A program made the position numbers and the translations under genes. From Pseudomonas sp. S09G 359 (lineage in GTDB: Bacteria > Pseudomonadota > Gammaproteobacteria > Pseudomonadales > Pseudomonadaceae), in the NCBI RefSeq assembly GCF_002843605.1, contig NZ_CP025263.1, positions 812,501 through 876,500 on the forward strand: 64,000 nt of DNA, read 5' to 3'. Under the pieces are notes generated by a model. It made no database searches and had not been told where the DNA came from. It saw nothing but the letters and a program-made list of their open reading frames with translations. Shown here in pieces: positions 11,587 through 20,191 of the stretch; the first letter of the stretch is position 1; each line of letters starts with the position of its first letter.

Positions 11587-11734
11587 GGGAATGGCCGGCT
11601 GGTTGGCGATTAAAAGTCGCGATTGTACTGCATCAGGCGCGGGATTTATCCACAGCCGGTCAGTGCACAGTGGGCGATTGTTACCGAACAGCGGTAGAAT
11701 CCCCGCTCTTTACTTATCCACAAGTGGCCGAGCT

Positions 11735-12517
11735 GTGCTTATCGAGTCCCGACGTCGCGCTTACTTGACCGCCATGCAGGTGGTCAATTGGCTGCCCCGC
11801 ACCGAACTGCCGTTTGCCGCGCCGTCGCGGCCCGAGCTGCTGCAGGCGCTCGAGCCGTATGAGGCGTTTGAGGTCTCGGGCGAGGAGGCGGCTGCACCGG
11901 TGGCGGTGGTCAAGCCCGAGCCCCAGGCGCGCCCGGCGGTCGAGCGCGCCAAGATCGAAGTGCCACGCCCGTCGCCGCTGGCCAAGCCGGTGGTGGCCGA
12001 AGAGGTTGCGCCGGTAGTCAAGGCACCGGTGGTGCCACCGCCGCGTTTCGCCCTGCAATTGCTGCGGGCCGGGCGTTGCCTGCTGTTGGTGGAACTGCCC
12101 ACCGGCGAACGCTTCCAGACCCGCGACCCCGCCTACATGCTGCTCAAAGACATGCTGCGCGCCGCCGGCCTGCCCGACAGCCCGCAAATCGTCGGCGACC
12201 CGGTGCGCTGGCCACTGCTGGTGCGTGGCACCATGGACCAGGGCCCTGACGCTGCGCGGGATTTTGTGCAAGGTTTTGTGTCGGCGCGCCTGGAAGACGA
12301 ACCCTGCGTGTGCCTGTGGCTGATCGGCCTGCCCGCCGTGCGCTTTGCCGGTGAGGCCAATGCCGAGGCCTGGTACCGCGAACTGCAGGTCGAAAGCCTG
12401 GGTTCGGTATGGGCCCTGCCGGGCCTGGAATTATTAATGGAAGAGCCACAGCGTAAGGCTGATGTCTGGCAAGCCATGCGCCGGCTGATGGCGCGCTGGA
12501 AAACAACCGATGAGTGA
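11735..12517 (+). CDS. Conserved hypothetical protein upstream of rimI
   Basis: 260-aa protein of unknown function. The reading frame is open further upstream, but a GTG at 11735 is the likeliest start: it follows the promoter-sized gap to mksF and gives VLIESRRRAYLTAM as N terminus. Residues about 50-105 are a low-complexity Ala/Pro/Val/Lys linker. The C-terminal 150 residues look globular (FALQLLRAGRCLLLVELPTG onward). Such Ala/Pro-rich linkers make pipelines call these proteins TonB-like, but no membrane anchor or TonB C-terminal domain is evident. The last 8 nt overlap rimI, so the two are co-transcribed. Function is not known to me. Confidence 0.75.
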   Translation: MLIESRRRAYLTAMQVVNWLPRTELPFAAPSRPELLQALEPYEAFEVSGEEAAAPVAVVKPEPQARPAVERAKIEVPRPSPLAKPVVAEEVAPVVKAPVVPPPRFALQLLRAGRCLLLVELPTGERFQTRDPAYMLLKDMLRAAGLPDSPQIVGDPVRWPLLVRGTMDQGPDAARDFVQGFVSARLEDEPCVCLWLIGLPAVRFAGEANAEAWYRELQVESLGSVWALPGLELLMEEPQRKADVWQAMRRLMARWKTTDE

Positions 12518-12962
12518 GGCTTTATCCTTCCGCCCGATGACCGAGGCCGACCTCGACGCCGTGCTGAAAATCGAATACGCGGCGTTCAGCCACCCCTGGA
12601 CCCGGGGGATTTTTCTCGACGGGCTGGGCAAATACCAGATCTGGCTGATGTTCGAAGGCGAGCAGCAGGTGGGTCACGGCGTGGTGCAAATCATCCTCGA
12701 TGAGGCGCATTTGCTGAACATTACCGTCAAGCCGGAAAACCAGGGCCGTGGGTTGGGCTTGGCGTTGCTGGAGCATTTGATGTCCCGTGCCTATGCCGCC
12801 AGTGCGCGGGAGTGTTTCCTCGAAGTGCGCGACAGCAATACCGGGGCGTTCCGCCTGTATGAGCGCTATGGCTTCAACGAAATCGGCCGTCGGCGTGACT
12901 ACTACCCGGCCGTGGGCGGCCGCGAAGACGCAGTCGTCATGGCCTGCACCTTGGTCGACTAA
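12510..12962 (+). CDS. rimI: RimI, ribosomal protein S18 alanine N-acetyltransferase
   Basis: 150-aa GNAT-family enzyme that transfers acetyl from acetyl-CoA to the N-terminal alanine of ribosomal protein S18. The acetyl-CoA binding motif QGRGLG is at residues 78-83 and is followed by the usual helix. The NTGAFRLYERYGF segment near 110-124 is the typical GNAT motif B of RimI. Length is normal for the family. It starts inside the 3' end of the preceding hypothetical gene (8-nt overlap). A REP pair follows, with no clear terminator. Confidence 0.93.
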   Translation: MSEALSFRPMTEADLDAVLKIEYAAFSHPWTRGIFLDGLGKYQIWLMFEGEQQVGHGVVQIILDEAHLLNITVKPENQGRGLGLALLEHLMSRAYAASARECFLEVRDSNTGAFRLYERYGFNEIGRRRDYYPAVGGREDAVVMACTLVD

Positions 12963-12973
12963 ACACACGAACC

Positions 12974-13066
12974 AATGTGGGAGGGGGCTTGCCCCCGATA
13001 GCGGTGTATCAGTGCCTTACTAAGTGCCTGACACACTGCAATCGGGGGCAAGCCCCCTTCCACATT
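12974..13066. repeat. REP doublet (inverted pair)
   Basis: AATGTGGGAGGGGGCTTGCC at the left and GGGGGCAAGCCCCCTTCCAC at the right form an inverted pair about 90 nt across. This fits a REPIN-type mobile palindrome. It lies between the convergent genes rimI and the acidic protein gene. Confidence 0.85.
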
Positions 13067-13081
13067 TAGCTCTGTGTTGTG

Positions 13082-13486
13082 TCAGCGGTTGCCGTCGACC
13101 GGGTCGATATCTGCCAATTCGGCCTCATCCAGCCCATTTCCGCCGCCAATCTCATCTTCATCCACGATGCTCAGGTCGTAATCGGCAGGACTGTCTTCCC
13201 CTGCTTCGCGGGCATCCCGCGCGCCATCCTCATGTATCAAGGTTTCCGGGCTCATGTCATCGTCAGTCGACTCATGGTCGTCGGTCGAAGCCCCGGTCAG
13301 CCCGGCTTCGCGCACCCGCTCGTCGGGCATCAGGTGTTCGCGTTCGCGACGCGGGATCTCGTCGCCGATTTCCGCCGTGGGCTCTTGCTCGTCAAAATCC
13401 AGCTCGCGCATCTCACCCATACGGTCTTCGTTGTCGTCAATCGGTTCGGGTTGCGTAGCGCCGTAGGGACGTCGTGATTCAGTCAT
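13082..13486 (-). CDS. Acidic, probably disordered conserved protein
   Basis: 134-aa protein extremely rich in Asp and Glu, with few hydrophobic residues and no transmembrane or catalytic motif. Repeated DDHESTDDD and DEDEIGGG stretches predict disorder. The ATG at 13486 is chosen over the TTG two codons upstream because GAGG lies 8 nt before it. Related Pseudomonas proteins next to the carbonic anhydrase gene are sometimes labelled 'HPr-related' or 'serine kinase'; the sequence supports neither label. It is divergent from the carbonic anhydrase gene. Function unknown. Confidence 0.75.
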   Translation of the reverse strand: MTESRRPYGATQPEPIDDNEDRMGEMRELDFDEQEPTAEIGDEIPRREREHLMPDERVREAGLTGASTDDHESTDDDMSPETLIHEDGARDAREAGEDSPADYDLSIVDEDEIGGGNGLDEAELADIDPVDGNR

Positions 13487-13624
13487 GGCCAATCCTCATA
13501 CTGTGGGGCTTATAGTGTGTGGACAGGCACGACGCCCTAAAGATTCAAGCTAACTTATGGCTGGGCGTGACCCGGACGAGCGGTCGTCTGTCAAAGCTGC
13601 GCATCATTCCTGAGGCTTTCCCTG

Positions 13625-14269
13625 ATGAACGAACTACAAGACCTGCTTGATAACAACGAACGCTGGGCGGATGCGATCAAACAGGAAGATCCCGAATTCT
13701 TCGCCAAGCTCGCCCGCCAGCAAACCCCGGAATACCTGTGGATCGGCTGTTCCGACGCCCGCGTACCGGCCAACGAGATCGTCGGCATGCTGCCCGGTGA
13801 TCTGTTTGTGCACCGCAACGTGGCCAACGTGGTGCTGCACACCGACCTCAATTGCCTGTCGGTGATCCAGTACGCGGTCGATGTGCTCAAGGTCAAACAC
13901 ATCCTCGTCACCGGCCACTATGGCTGCGGCGGCGTGCGTGCCTCGATGCAGGATCGCCAGTTCGGCCTGATCGATGGCTGGCTGCGCACCATCCGTGACC
14001 TGTACTACGAAAACCGCGACGTGCTGGCCCAGTTGCCGACCGAAGAAGAGCGCGTGGACCGCCTGTGCGAGCTGAACGTGATTCAGCAGGTGGCCAACGT
14101 CGGCCACACCAGCATTGTGCAAAACGCCTGGCATCGTGGGCAGAGCCTGTCGATCCACGGCTGCATCTACGGCATCAAGGACGGCCGCTGGAAGAGCTTG
14201 AACACCACCATCAGTGGTTTTGAGCAGTTGCCGCCGCAATATCGCCTGCGCCCACTGGGCGAAGCCTAA
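13625..14269 (+). CDS. Beta-class carbonic anhydrase
   Basis: 214-aa beta-carbonic anhydrase that interconverts CO2 and bicarbonate in the cytoplasm. The zinc ligands Cys42, His98 and Cys101 and the Asp44-Arg46 dyad are all visible in CSDAR (42-46) and GHYGCGG (97-103). Length and motifs match the Can/CynT2 branch. The ATG follows a GAGGC purine stretch at moderate distance. It ends tail to tail with, and overlaps by 4 nt, the SET-domain gene on the other strand. Confidence 0.95.
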   Translation: MNELQDLLDNNERWADAIKQEDPEFFAKLARQQTPEYLWIGCSDARVPANEIVGMLPGDLFVHRNVANVVLHTDLNCLSVIQYAVDVLKVKHILVTGHYGCGGVRASMQDRQFGLIDGWLRTIRDLYYENRDVLAQLPTEEERVDRLCELNVIQQVANVGHTSIVQNAWHRGQSLSIHGCIYGIKDGRWKSLNTTISGFEQLPPQYRLRPLGEA

Positions 14270-14790
14270 GGGCGTTTGTGCTCGCGCCATTGGGCCATGA
14301 ACGCCTGCCCCTCGGCGTTCAATGGCTCCTGGCCGCCGGTGATCCAGCCCCGGCAGTTCAGCTCGCCGCACTGGCACGCGAACTGCCGGAACAGCGCATC
14401 CTCGGTGCTGGCGTAATCCAGGGTCAGCCGGGAGCCGGCGGCGATGGGTTGCACGGTCCATAGCTCCAGGTACGTGGTATCGAAAAACACGTTCGGGTTG
14501 CAGGAATGGCGCAGCAGGCCGCAGAACCAGCTGTCGTACAGGTGGATGCGCGCCGATAATTGCAATGTGTGGGGGCGTCGCTCGCTCACGGCATAGCCGG
14601 AAACCTTGGCAATGCGCATGCGGCCGTCAAGGTTTTTGCGTGTCTTGACCCCTGCTGGCGTGCCCGTCGTGGCTTGCATCACCTGAAAGTGTTCGGATGA
14701 AGGGTAGCCGTGTTCAACAAGTAGCGTCTTGAATGGGTACAAGCAGTCGCTCACGGTGGTTTTAGCCTTATCCATGGCCTGAGTTTTCAT
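14266..14790 (-). CDS. Small SET-domain protein (putative protein-lysine methyltransferase)
   Basis: 174-aa protein with clear SET-domain C-terminal motifs: RHSCNPN at 94-100 (cofactor-binding NHSCxPN type), LTLDYAS around 122-128 (catalytic-side Tyr), and a post-SET CQC-x4-C cluster at 139-146. In the family, S-adenosylmethionine donates methyl groups to lysine side chains. The N-terminal GxG motif of longer SET proteins is not obvious, so the domain is either minimal or divergent at that end. The start is supported by AAGGAG 5 nt upstream. The gene stands alone, convergent with carbonic anhydrase. No substrate can be inferred from the neighbourhood. Confidence 0.82.
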   Translation of the reverse strand: MKTQAMDKAKTTVSDCLYPFKTLLVEHGYPSSEHFQVMQATTGTPAGVKTRKNLDGRMRIAKVSGYAVSERRPHTLQLSARIHLYDSWFCGLLRHSCNPNVFFDTTYLELWTVQPIAAGSRLTLDYASTEDALFRQFACQCGELNCRGWITGGQEPLNAEGQAFMAQWREHKRP

Positions 14791-14884
14791 AACTCTCCTT
14801 GGTGAGGCTGCATCGACCTGCGGGTGGTGGCTGACTACCAGTCTTGCAGCGGATGGGCGCCGCTCAAGACTTACTGAAGATAGC

Positions 14885-14930
14885 GCCGATTTCTACTGTC
14901 AAATCTGACAGTAGAAATCGGCTTGTTTTT
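14885..14930 (+). terminator. Perfect 17-bp hairpin, possible terminator
   Basis: GCCGATTTCTACTGTCA and its exact complement TGACAGTAGAAATCGGC flank an AATC loop; CTTGTTTTT follows on the plus strand. It lies 17 nt beyond the stop of the minus-strand gene ending at 14939, but the T-rich side points plus. It may end both that gene and any plus-strand read-through. Confidence 0.6.
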
Positions 14931-14938
14931 GTGCACTC

Positions 14939-16108
14939 TTACAGGGCGGGGGCGCTGATGGCGGGGGTTGGGGCGGCGTTCTTGAGTTGTTTGAGCTGAG
15001 CCTTGATCGCCGGCGTGGCGCACTTGGCATTCGCCTGTTCCGGGGTCAGGCTGCGCACCGAGGTGTAGAACAGTTCACACGTCTGCTCTTTGCGGGTGAC
15101 CTGCCAGGTGTTCATACACGCCTTAAGCAGCACATTCGGGTCGCTGGCGGGCTTCTGGCCCATGCCGGCCTGCCAGCAGGCGGCGCTCAAGTCCTGGCCC
15201 ATCACCGTCAAGCCGGCCTCGTCGGCTTTTTGTTCGTTGCCGTCATAGCTCGCCGGGTCAGCCGCGTACCAGATGTAACTGGGGTGGTTGGAGCCCAGCA
15301 CCGATACGGTTTTGCCCGCAGCAGGGCTGATCTGCGCCAGGCCCAATACGCTCACGGTCTGGCCGTATTGCTGCTTGATCCAGTTACGCACCGGTGCGCC
15401 AAACGCGACCATCGGTAACGAGCCATTGGCGTGCAAGCTCAGCTCCCGGACCATACGCGTCTGGTAGTCGCTGAAGTAGCTGTAGACCCCTTCCAGATCC
15501 TTGCCCGCATTGGAGGGCGCGGCGATGGGGGCGATATCGATGATGGTCTGGTAGGCCGGGGTTTCGGTGGCAGGCACGCCATTATCGGTGAGCAGCGCGG
15601 CCCAGCGGTCGGTGGTGGCCGATTCCAGGTAATCCTGGGCCTGGGTCAGCGAGTAGTCCGGTGGGAAGTGCAGCAGCTCGATGCTTTTGCGGTTTTCCAG
15701 GGCCATGCCCAGCGGCAGGAACAGGTACCAACTGTAGGCCCACTTGCCGTCACTGTTGAGTTTGCTGGCGCCCTGATAGGCGAGGTCGGCGGTATTGAGC
15801 AAGGCCGTCAAAGGCTGGCCGTAGGTATCCGGCACACCGCTGAAGGTCGCTGACACTTGCCCGTCATGGGTTTTGACACTGACCTTGGCCCGGCTGTAGC
15901 CGTCGCGCTGCAGGCTCTGGTTCAGGTAGTGCTCGGCGGTCTGCTCCAGCGTCCATGGCCGAAAGCAGATCACGTTGCAGTTATTGGGGTAAGCGAACAA
16001 CTGGGTGACGCGTTGCGTGCTGCCCAGTGGCACCTCGATGTCGGCCTGTACGACCGCACTGGCCAGCAGTGCGGCCAGGGTGAAGGACAACCTGGTCGGT
16101 TTGAACAT
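14939..16108 (-). CDS. Exported protein of unknown function
   Basis: 389-aa protein with an N-terminal signal peptide (MFKPTRLSFTLAALLASAVVQA, split here as MFKPTRLSFTL and AALLASAVVQA) and a predicted mature start at DIEVPLG. The ATG at 16108 is chosen over an in-frame ATG 57 nt upstream because AAGGAA precedes it and it directly opens the signal peptide. Several Cys residues are paired in short stretches (NNCNVICF; later ACW, KACMN, TCELF), suggesting disulfides in the periplasm. No enzymatic motif is recognised. It lies 122 nt downstream of the Tat phosphatase gene on the same strand and may be co-expressed with it. Confidence 0.75.
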   Translation of the reverse strand: MFKPTRLSFTLAALLASAVVQADIEVPLGSTQRVTQLFAYPNNCNVICFRPWTLEQTAEHYLNQSLQRDGYSRAKVSVKTHDGQVSATFSGVPDTYGQPLTALLNTADLAYQGASKLNSDGKWAYSWYLFLPLGMALENRKSIELLHFPPDYSLTQAQDYLESATTDRWAALLTDNGVPATETPAYQTIIDIAPIAAPSNAGKDLEGVYSYFSDYQTRMVRELSLHANGSLPMVAFGAPVRNWIKQQYGQTVSVLGLAQISPAAGKTVSVLGSNHPSYIWYAADPASYDGNEQKADEAGLTVMGQDLSAACWQAGMGQKPASDPNVLLKACMNTWQVTRKEQTCELFYTSVRSLTPEQANAKCATPAIKAQLKQLKNAAPTPAISAPAL

Positions 16109-16230
16109 GCTTGATTCCTTGTCAGCGAAGGCCCGTCTGCGCGGGATGAAAGCCCACTTCCACACAGTAGCGGTTGACCAGGAAAACCGCGTGCTAAATC
16201 GGCGGGCGTGTCGCTATTGGATAAGAAAAC

Positions 16231-17931
16231 CTACCGGTTGAACTGCAAGGCGTTGCTCAAATCCCCCATGGGCTGCTGGCCACGGGCGATCATTGCATCG
16301 TCACGCTGCTTGAGCCCATCGAGTTTCTCCAACTGGAACACCCGGGTGATCAGGCGCAGGATCGACGCCGTGTCGTACACCGTGTGGTCAACCGTGCCTT
16401 TGCGCGCAAACGGCGAAACAACCAACGCTGGAATCCGCGTGCCCGGGCCCCAGCGGTCGCCTTTGGGCGGCGCCACATGGTCCCACCAGCCGCCGTTTTC
16501 GTCGACCGTCACCACCACCACCATGTTTTTCCACTGGGGGCTCTCCTGCAGCACCTTCAGGGCGCGGGCGATGTGCCGGTCGCCCGAGGCCACGTCGGCG
16601 TAACCGGCGTGCATGTTCAGGTTGCCCTGGGGCTTGTAGAAACTCACGGCGGGCAGCTTGCCGGCCTGGGCGTCGGCGAAGAACTTGTTGGTGCTCGATT
16701 CGTCGCCCAGCCCGCCGTCACGCAGGCGTTTGTCACGCTCGGCGCGGTTCTGCGGCCCTTGTTGCTTGAAGTAGTTGAACGGCTGGTGGTGGTACTGGAA
16801 ATTCGGGATTTTCGGAATACCGCCCGAATCCTTGAACTGATCCAGCGTCGCCTGCCATGCCCCGGCGTACCAGGCCCAGTCGACATTGTTTTTCGACAGC
16901 TTGTCGCCGATATGTTCGTGGGTCTGCGGCACCAGCACGTTGGGCAGGTCGGGTTTGGAATAGTCGGGGTTTTCCGGGTCACGGGTCCAGGTCGGCCAGT
17001 AGGGCGGGGCCAGGGTGTTCACGCCGTAGCCGTCCGGGGTCAACGCGCTTGGGCCGAACTGCGGTGGGCCGGTCATGGCGCTGGCGGGGGATTTGTCCAG
17101 CGGCTTGAGGCGCGTGTCGGTGGGGTCATCGCTTTGCAGCGTGGCGATCTGCGCCTTGGCCACCGATTGCGCGGCATTCGGGTAAAACGGCGCGGTCGCA
17201 CTGATCAGGTATTGATGGTTAAGGAACGAGCCGCCAAACGCGCCCTGGAAGAAGTTATCGCAGAGCACGAACTCCTTGGCCACGTCCCACAGGCGCAGGG
17301 CATAACGGCTCTGGGCGTAATGGCCCATCACCAGGCCACCGGAATCCGCCCAGGCGACGAAACCGTCGTTTTTGCCGCCATTGATCTGCATCTGGTTCTG
17401 GTAGAACACGTGCCACAAGTCGCGGGTCACCAGGCTCAAGGGCAGGTCTTCGGCATTCGGGCCCTTGAGGGCGTACGGCGCGTTGGGCAGGTTTTCCTGG
17501 AATTGTACTTCGCTGGGGTAGGTCACCCCGTCCACACTCTGCGGGCCGACCTGCAGCACGCCACCCCAGGCCGGGGGCAGGGTGGTCAGCAGGCTGGCGT
17601 CGCGGTCGCGCTGTTGATACTCGGCGGCGGAAAGCGCCGACAGCGGCTTCTCCACCCCTGGGAAATCCGCAAACAGGTTGTTGAAGCTACGGTTCTCGGC
17701 ATAGATCACCACCACGGTTTTCACCTGGTCGTGCAGCGCCTTGTCCAGTTCCTGGGGCGTGAGCGGCTTCGCCACCGGCGTTCCCGGTGCTTCGCCGGTA
17801 TTGCCGCAGGCACTCAAGGTGGCGCCCACCCCCAGCACCGCCGCACCTCCGAGGAAGCGCCGACGGCTGGTGTCTACCGGCGGTTGGGCAACGGAATCGG
17901 GGGAAGGGTGGTCTTCGTGCTCATCACTCAT
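16231..17931 (-). CDS. Tat-exported phosphoesterase (acid phosphatase AcpA / phospholipase C superfamily)
   Basis: 566-aa phosphoesterase. The N terminus has a twin-arginine signal (SRRRFLGGAAVLG, about residues 23-35) followed by a lipobox-like LSAC, so the enzyme may be a Tat-exported lipoprotein. Family motifs: VIYAENRSFNNLF (about 75-87) with the metal/nucleophile site, NQYLISA-type NHQYLIS, and the C-terminal VDENGGWWDHV followed by PGTRIPALVVSPF. This set matches AcpA-type acid phosphatases and bacterial phospholipase C relatives; which phosphoester is cut cannot be told from sequence. Likely role is phosphate scavenging or attack on phospholipids. No Pho box was identified upstream. 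Confidence 0.88.
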   Translation of the reverse strand: MSDEHEDHPSPDSVAQPPVDTSRRRFLGGAAVLGVGATLSACGNTGEAPGTPVAKPLTPQELDKALHDQVKTVVVIYAENRSFNNLFADFPGVEKPLSALSAAEYQQRDRDASLLTTLPPAWGGVLQVGPQSVDGVTYPSEVQFQENLPNAPYALKGPNAEDLPLSLVTRDLWHVFYQNQMQINGGKNDGFVAWADSGGLVMGHYAQSRYALRLWDVAKEFVLCDNFFQGAFGGSFLNHQYLISATAPFYPNAAQSVAKAQIATLQSDDPTDTRLKPLDKSPASAMTGPPQFGPSALTPDGYGVNTLAPPYWPTWTRDPENPDYSKPDLPNVLVPQTHEHIGDKLSKNNVDWAWYAGAWQATLDQFKDSGGIPKIPNFQYHHQPFNYFKQQGPQNRAERDKRLRDGGLGDESSTNKFFADAQAGKLPAVSFYKPQGNLNMHAGYADVASGDRHIARALKVLQESPQWKNMVVVVTVDENGGWWDHVAPPKGDRWGPGTRIPALVVSPFARKGTVDHTVYDTASILRLITRVFQLEKLDGLKQRDDAMIARGQQPMGDLSNALQFNR

Positions 17932-18032
17932 TGCTGGGAGTCCCTGCAGGCTGTTTGTTTCAAGATATTTCGCAGGACGGTAGCAACGGAATGTGACGCA
18001 AAGAAGACAGTCGCCTCAACGCTATCGGGCGG

Positions 18033-18353
18033 TTACAACAAGCGCAGCGCCAATTGGCTACCGGCGAGTAAATATTGCACCTGGGCCGCCACGGCGTCCT
18101 TGACGATGGCCTCGCCGGTGTCGGTCAGCTTGGCTTTTTTGGCGTCAATGACGCAGCTCTGCAACAACTGCATGGCCACGTCCATGGCCTTCTGGAAAGC
18201 GGTTATGTTGTTGTGCAGGCCAAATTCCTTGATCACCGTGGCCATGCGGCAATCGGCGTTATCGCGCAGGCCCTGGTACTCAACGAACGACACGCTGCCG
18301 TCCTGGTAAATGGCATTGATCAACTCTTCCAGTGATTTGGATAGGGGCGTCAT
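18033..18353 (-). CDS. Small hypothetical protein
   Basis: 106-aa, mostly helical soluble protein without recognised motifs. It contains two Cys residues (near 32 and 67) and no signal peptide. It is a monocistronic gene between the phosphatase gene and a REP pair, with AAGGAACATCCG just ahead of the ATG. Codon use looks coding (GC-rich third positions). Function unknown. Confidence 0.6.
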   Translation of the reverse strand: MTPLSKSLEELINAIYQDGSVSFVEYQGLRDNADCRMATVIKEFGLHNNITAFQKAMDVAMQLLQSCVIDAKKAKLTDTGEAIVKDAVAAQVQYLLAGSQLALRLL

Positions 18354-18488
18354 CGGATGTTCCTTGGGTGGGGTGAGGAGTTATCCGAGACAGGTTAATC
18401 AAAGGTGTGGGTGGGCGAAGTCGGCGCTGGCGGTTGTTGGGAGCGGGAAAGTCCCACGCGTCTCGTCAGAAAAGCGGCGCAGATATAA

Positions 18489-18580
18489 ATGTGGGAGCGG
18501 GCTTGCTCGCGAAGGCGGTGGATCATTCAGCACATGTCTTGCTGACATACCGCTTTCGCGAGCAAGCCCGCTCCCACACT
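18489..18580. repeat. REP doublet (inverted pair)
   Basis: ATGTGGGAGCGGGCTTGCTC at the left pairs with GAGCAAGCCCGCTCCCACAC at the right. A second type than the GGGGGCTTGCCCCC one near 12980. It sits between two minus-strand genes, 8 nt from the atoE stop. Confidence 0.87.
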
Positions 18581-18587
18581 GACTGCG

Positions 18588-20006
18588 TTATGGCATGACG
18601 GGCGGCAAATACTTCAACGTCGTCCCCAGCGCCCACAGCAAAAACAACACCAGCGGCGTGTGCACCAGTAACTGCACAAACGAAAACCCGATCAAGTCCC
18701 GCGCCTTGAGCCCCAGCACCCCCAGCAGCGGCAACATATAGAACGGGTTGATCAGGTTCGGCAGCGCCTCGGCGGCGTTATAGATCTGCACGGCCCAGCC
18801 CAGGTGGTATTGCAGGTCGTTGGCCACTTGCATCACGTAAGGCGCTTCGATGATCCACTTGCCGCCGCCCGACGGGATAAAGAACCCCAGCACCGCCGAG
18901 TACACGCCCATCAGCAGCGCGTAGGTGTCGTGGGAGGCGATGGAGGTGAAGAAGGTCGAGATGTGGTGCGCCAGGGTCTGGCCGTCACCGCCCTTGACCA
19001 CGGTCATCAACGCGGCGATCGAGCCATACAACGGGAACTGGATCAGCACGCCGGTGGTGGTGGGCACGGCGCGGGCCACGGCGTCAAGGAAGCTGCGCGG
19101 GCGCCAGTGCAGCAGGGCGCCGACCATGATGAACAGGAAGTTGTAGGTGTTGAGCCCCGAGATGGCGCTGATCGCCGGCTTGGTCGAGAACTCATGGAAC
19201 AACCAGCCGGCCGCCAACAGCGCGAGCAGGATGGTCAGCAATGGGCTGTGTTCGAGCCATTCGCCCGGGCGGGTCGGTGCTTGCGGTTTGGGCAGGTTGA
19301 AGGCCGGGTCGACGCCGCAGGCCTTGGCGTCACGGGCGCTGTTCGGGCCGGGAGCGGTGGCGTAGGCGATGATCAGCGATACCACGATCAGCGCCAGCAA
19401 CAGCACGCCGGATTGCCACAGGAAGATAGTCTCGGTGAACGGGATCATCCCGGTGATCGACAGGATCGACGGCGGCAAGCTGGCCGGGTTGGCCTGCAAC
19501 TGGGCGGCCGACGACGACAACCCCAATGCCCATACGGCCCCCAGGCCTAAATACGCCGCAGCCCCCGCCGCGCGGTAATCCATGCGCAAATCCGTACGAC
19601 GGGCCAGTGCACGCACCAGCAAACCGCCGAACACCAGGGACAGGCCCCAGTTGAGCAGGGACGCCAGCATGGAAATCAACGCCACCCAGGCCACGGCGGA
19701 GCGGCCGTTCTTGGGGATGCGCGCCAGGCGGTCAATCAGCTTTACCGCCGGTGGCGAACTGGCGACCACATACCCGCCGATCACCACGAAGGCCATTTGC
19801 ATGGTGAACGGGATCAGGCTCCAGAACCCATCGCCAAAGGCCTTGGCGGCCTCGGTCGGTGCGGCGCCCATGCCCAGGGTCGCCACGGCCACGATGATCA
19901 CGGCGAGGGCGGCGAACACCCAGGAGTCAGGGAACCAGCGCTCAGCGAAGTTGGAGCAACGCAGGGCAAATCGGGCATAGCGGCTTTCTTCGATAGCATC
20001 GGCCAC
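18588..20006 (-). CDS. atoE: AtoE-family short-chain fatty acid transporter
   Basis: 472-aa polytopic membrane protein of the AtoE family, which imports short-chain fatty acids such as butyrate or acetoacetate. About a dozen hydrophobic segments are visible, with the family pattern FVVIGGYVVASSPPAV near 74-89 and a C-terminal PSGGGKWIIEAPYVM stretch, the best-conserved family motif. The start is a GTG (VADAIEESRYAR) preceded by AGAGG 8 nt upstream. No ato degradation genes lie beside it, so substrate assignment rests on family only. It is divergent from the MFS gene at 20192; the 185-nt gap must hold both promoters. Confidence 0.9.
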   Translation of the reverse strand: MADAIEESRYARFALRCSNFAERWFPDSWVFAALAVIIVAVATLGMGAAPTEAAKAFGDGFWSLIPFTMQMAFVVIGGYVVASSPPAVKLIDRLARIPKNGRSAVAWVALISMLASLLNWGLSLVFGGLLVRALARRTDLRMDYRAAGAAAYLGLGAVWALGLSSSAAQLQANPASLPPSILSITGMIPFTETIFLWQSGVLLLALIVVSLIIAYATAPGPNSARDAKACGVDPAFNLPKPQAPTRPGEWLEHSPLLTILLALLAAGWLFHEFSTKPAISAISGLNTYNFLFIMVGALLHWRPRSFLDAVARAVPTTTGVLIQFPLYGSIAALMTVVKGGDGQTLAHHISTFFTSIASHDTYALLMGVYSAVLGFFIPSGGGKWIIEAPYVMQVANDLQYHLGWAVQIYNAAEALPNLINPFYMLPLLGVLGLKARDLIGFSFVQLLVHTPLVLFLLWALGTTLKYLPPVMP

Positions 20007-20191
20007 GAGTCGTACCTCTTGTATTTATTATGTGAGGGGCAGTTTGCGCGCATGTTCCTCCTCGGCCATTGATATGGGAATGCAGTTATCTTCATCGATC
20101 CATGAGGAAAACAAATATATCTGCTGTGATTGCCATCATCCGGCGCAGCTCATAACCTGCACGCCATTTTGTTTGTCTGCCGAGCCTCTTC

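Noticed and set aside
11735..12517. TonB energy transducer call for the gene upstream of rimI
   Set aside because: Only the Ala/Pro/Lys linker resembles TonB; there is no N-terminal anchor and no TonB C-terminal domain.
13082..13486. HPr-related or serine-kinase function for the acidic protein
   Set aside because: The sequence is almost all acidic low-complexity with no phospho-carrier His site or kinase motif.
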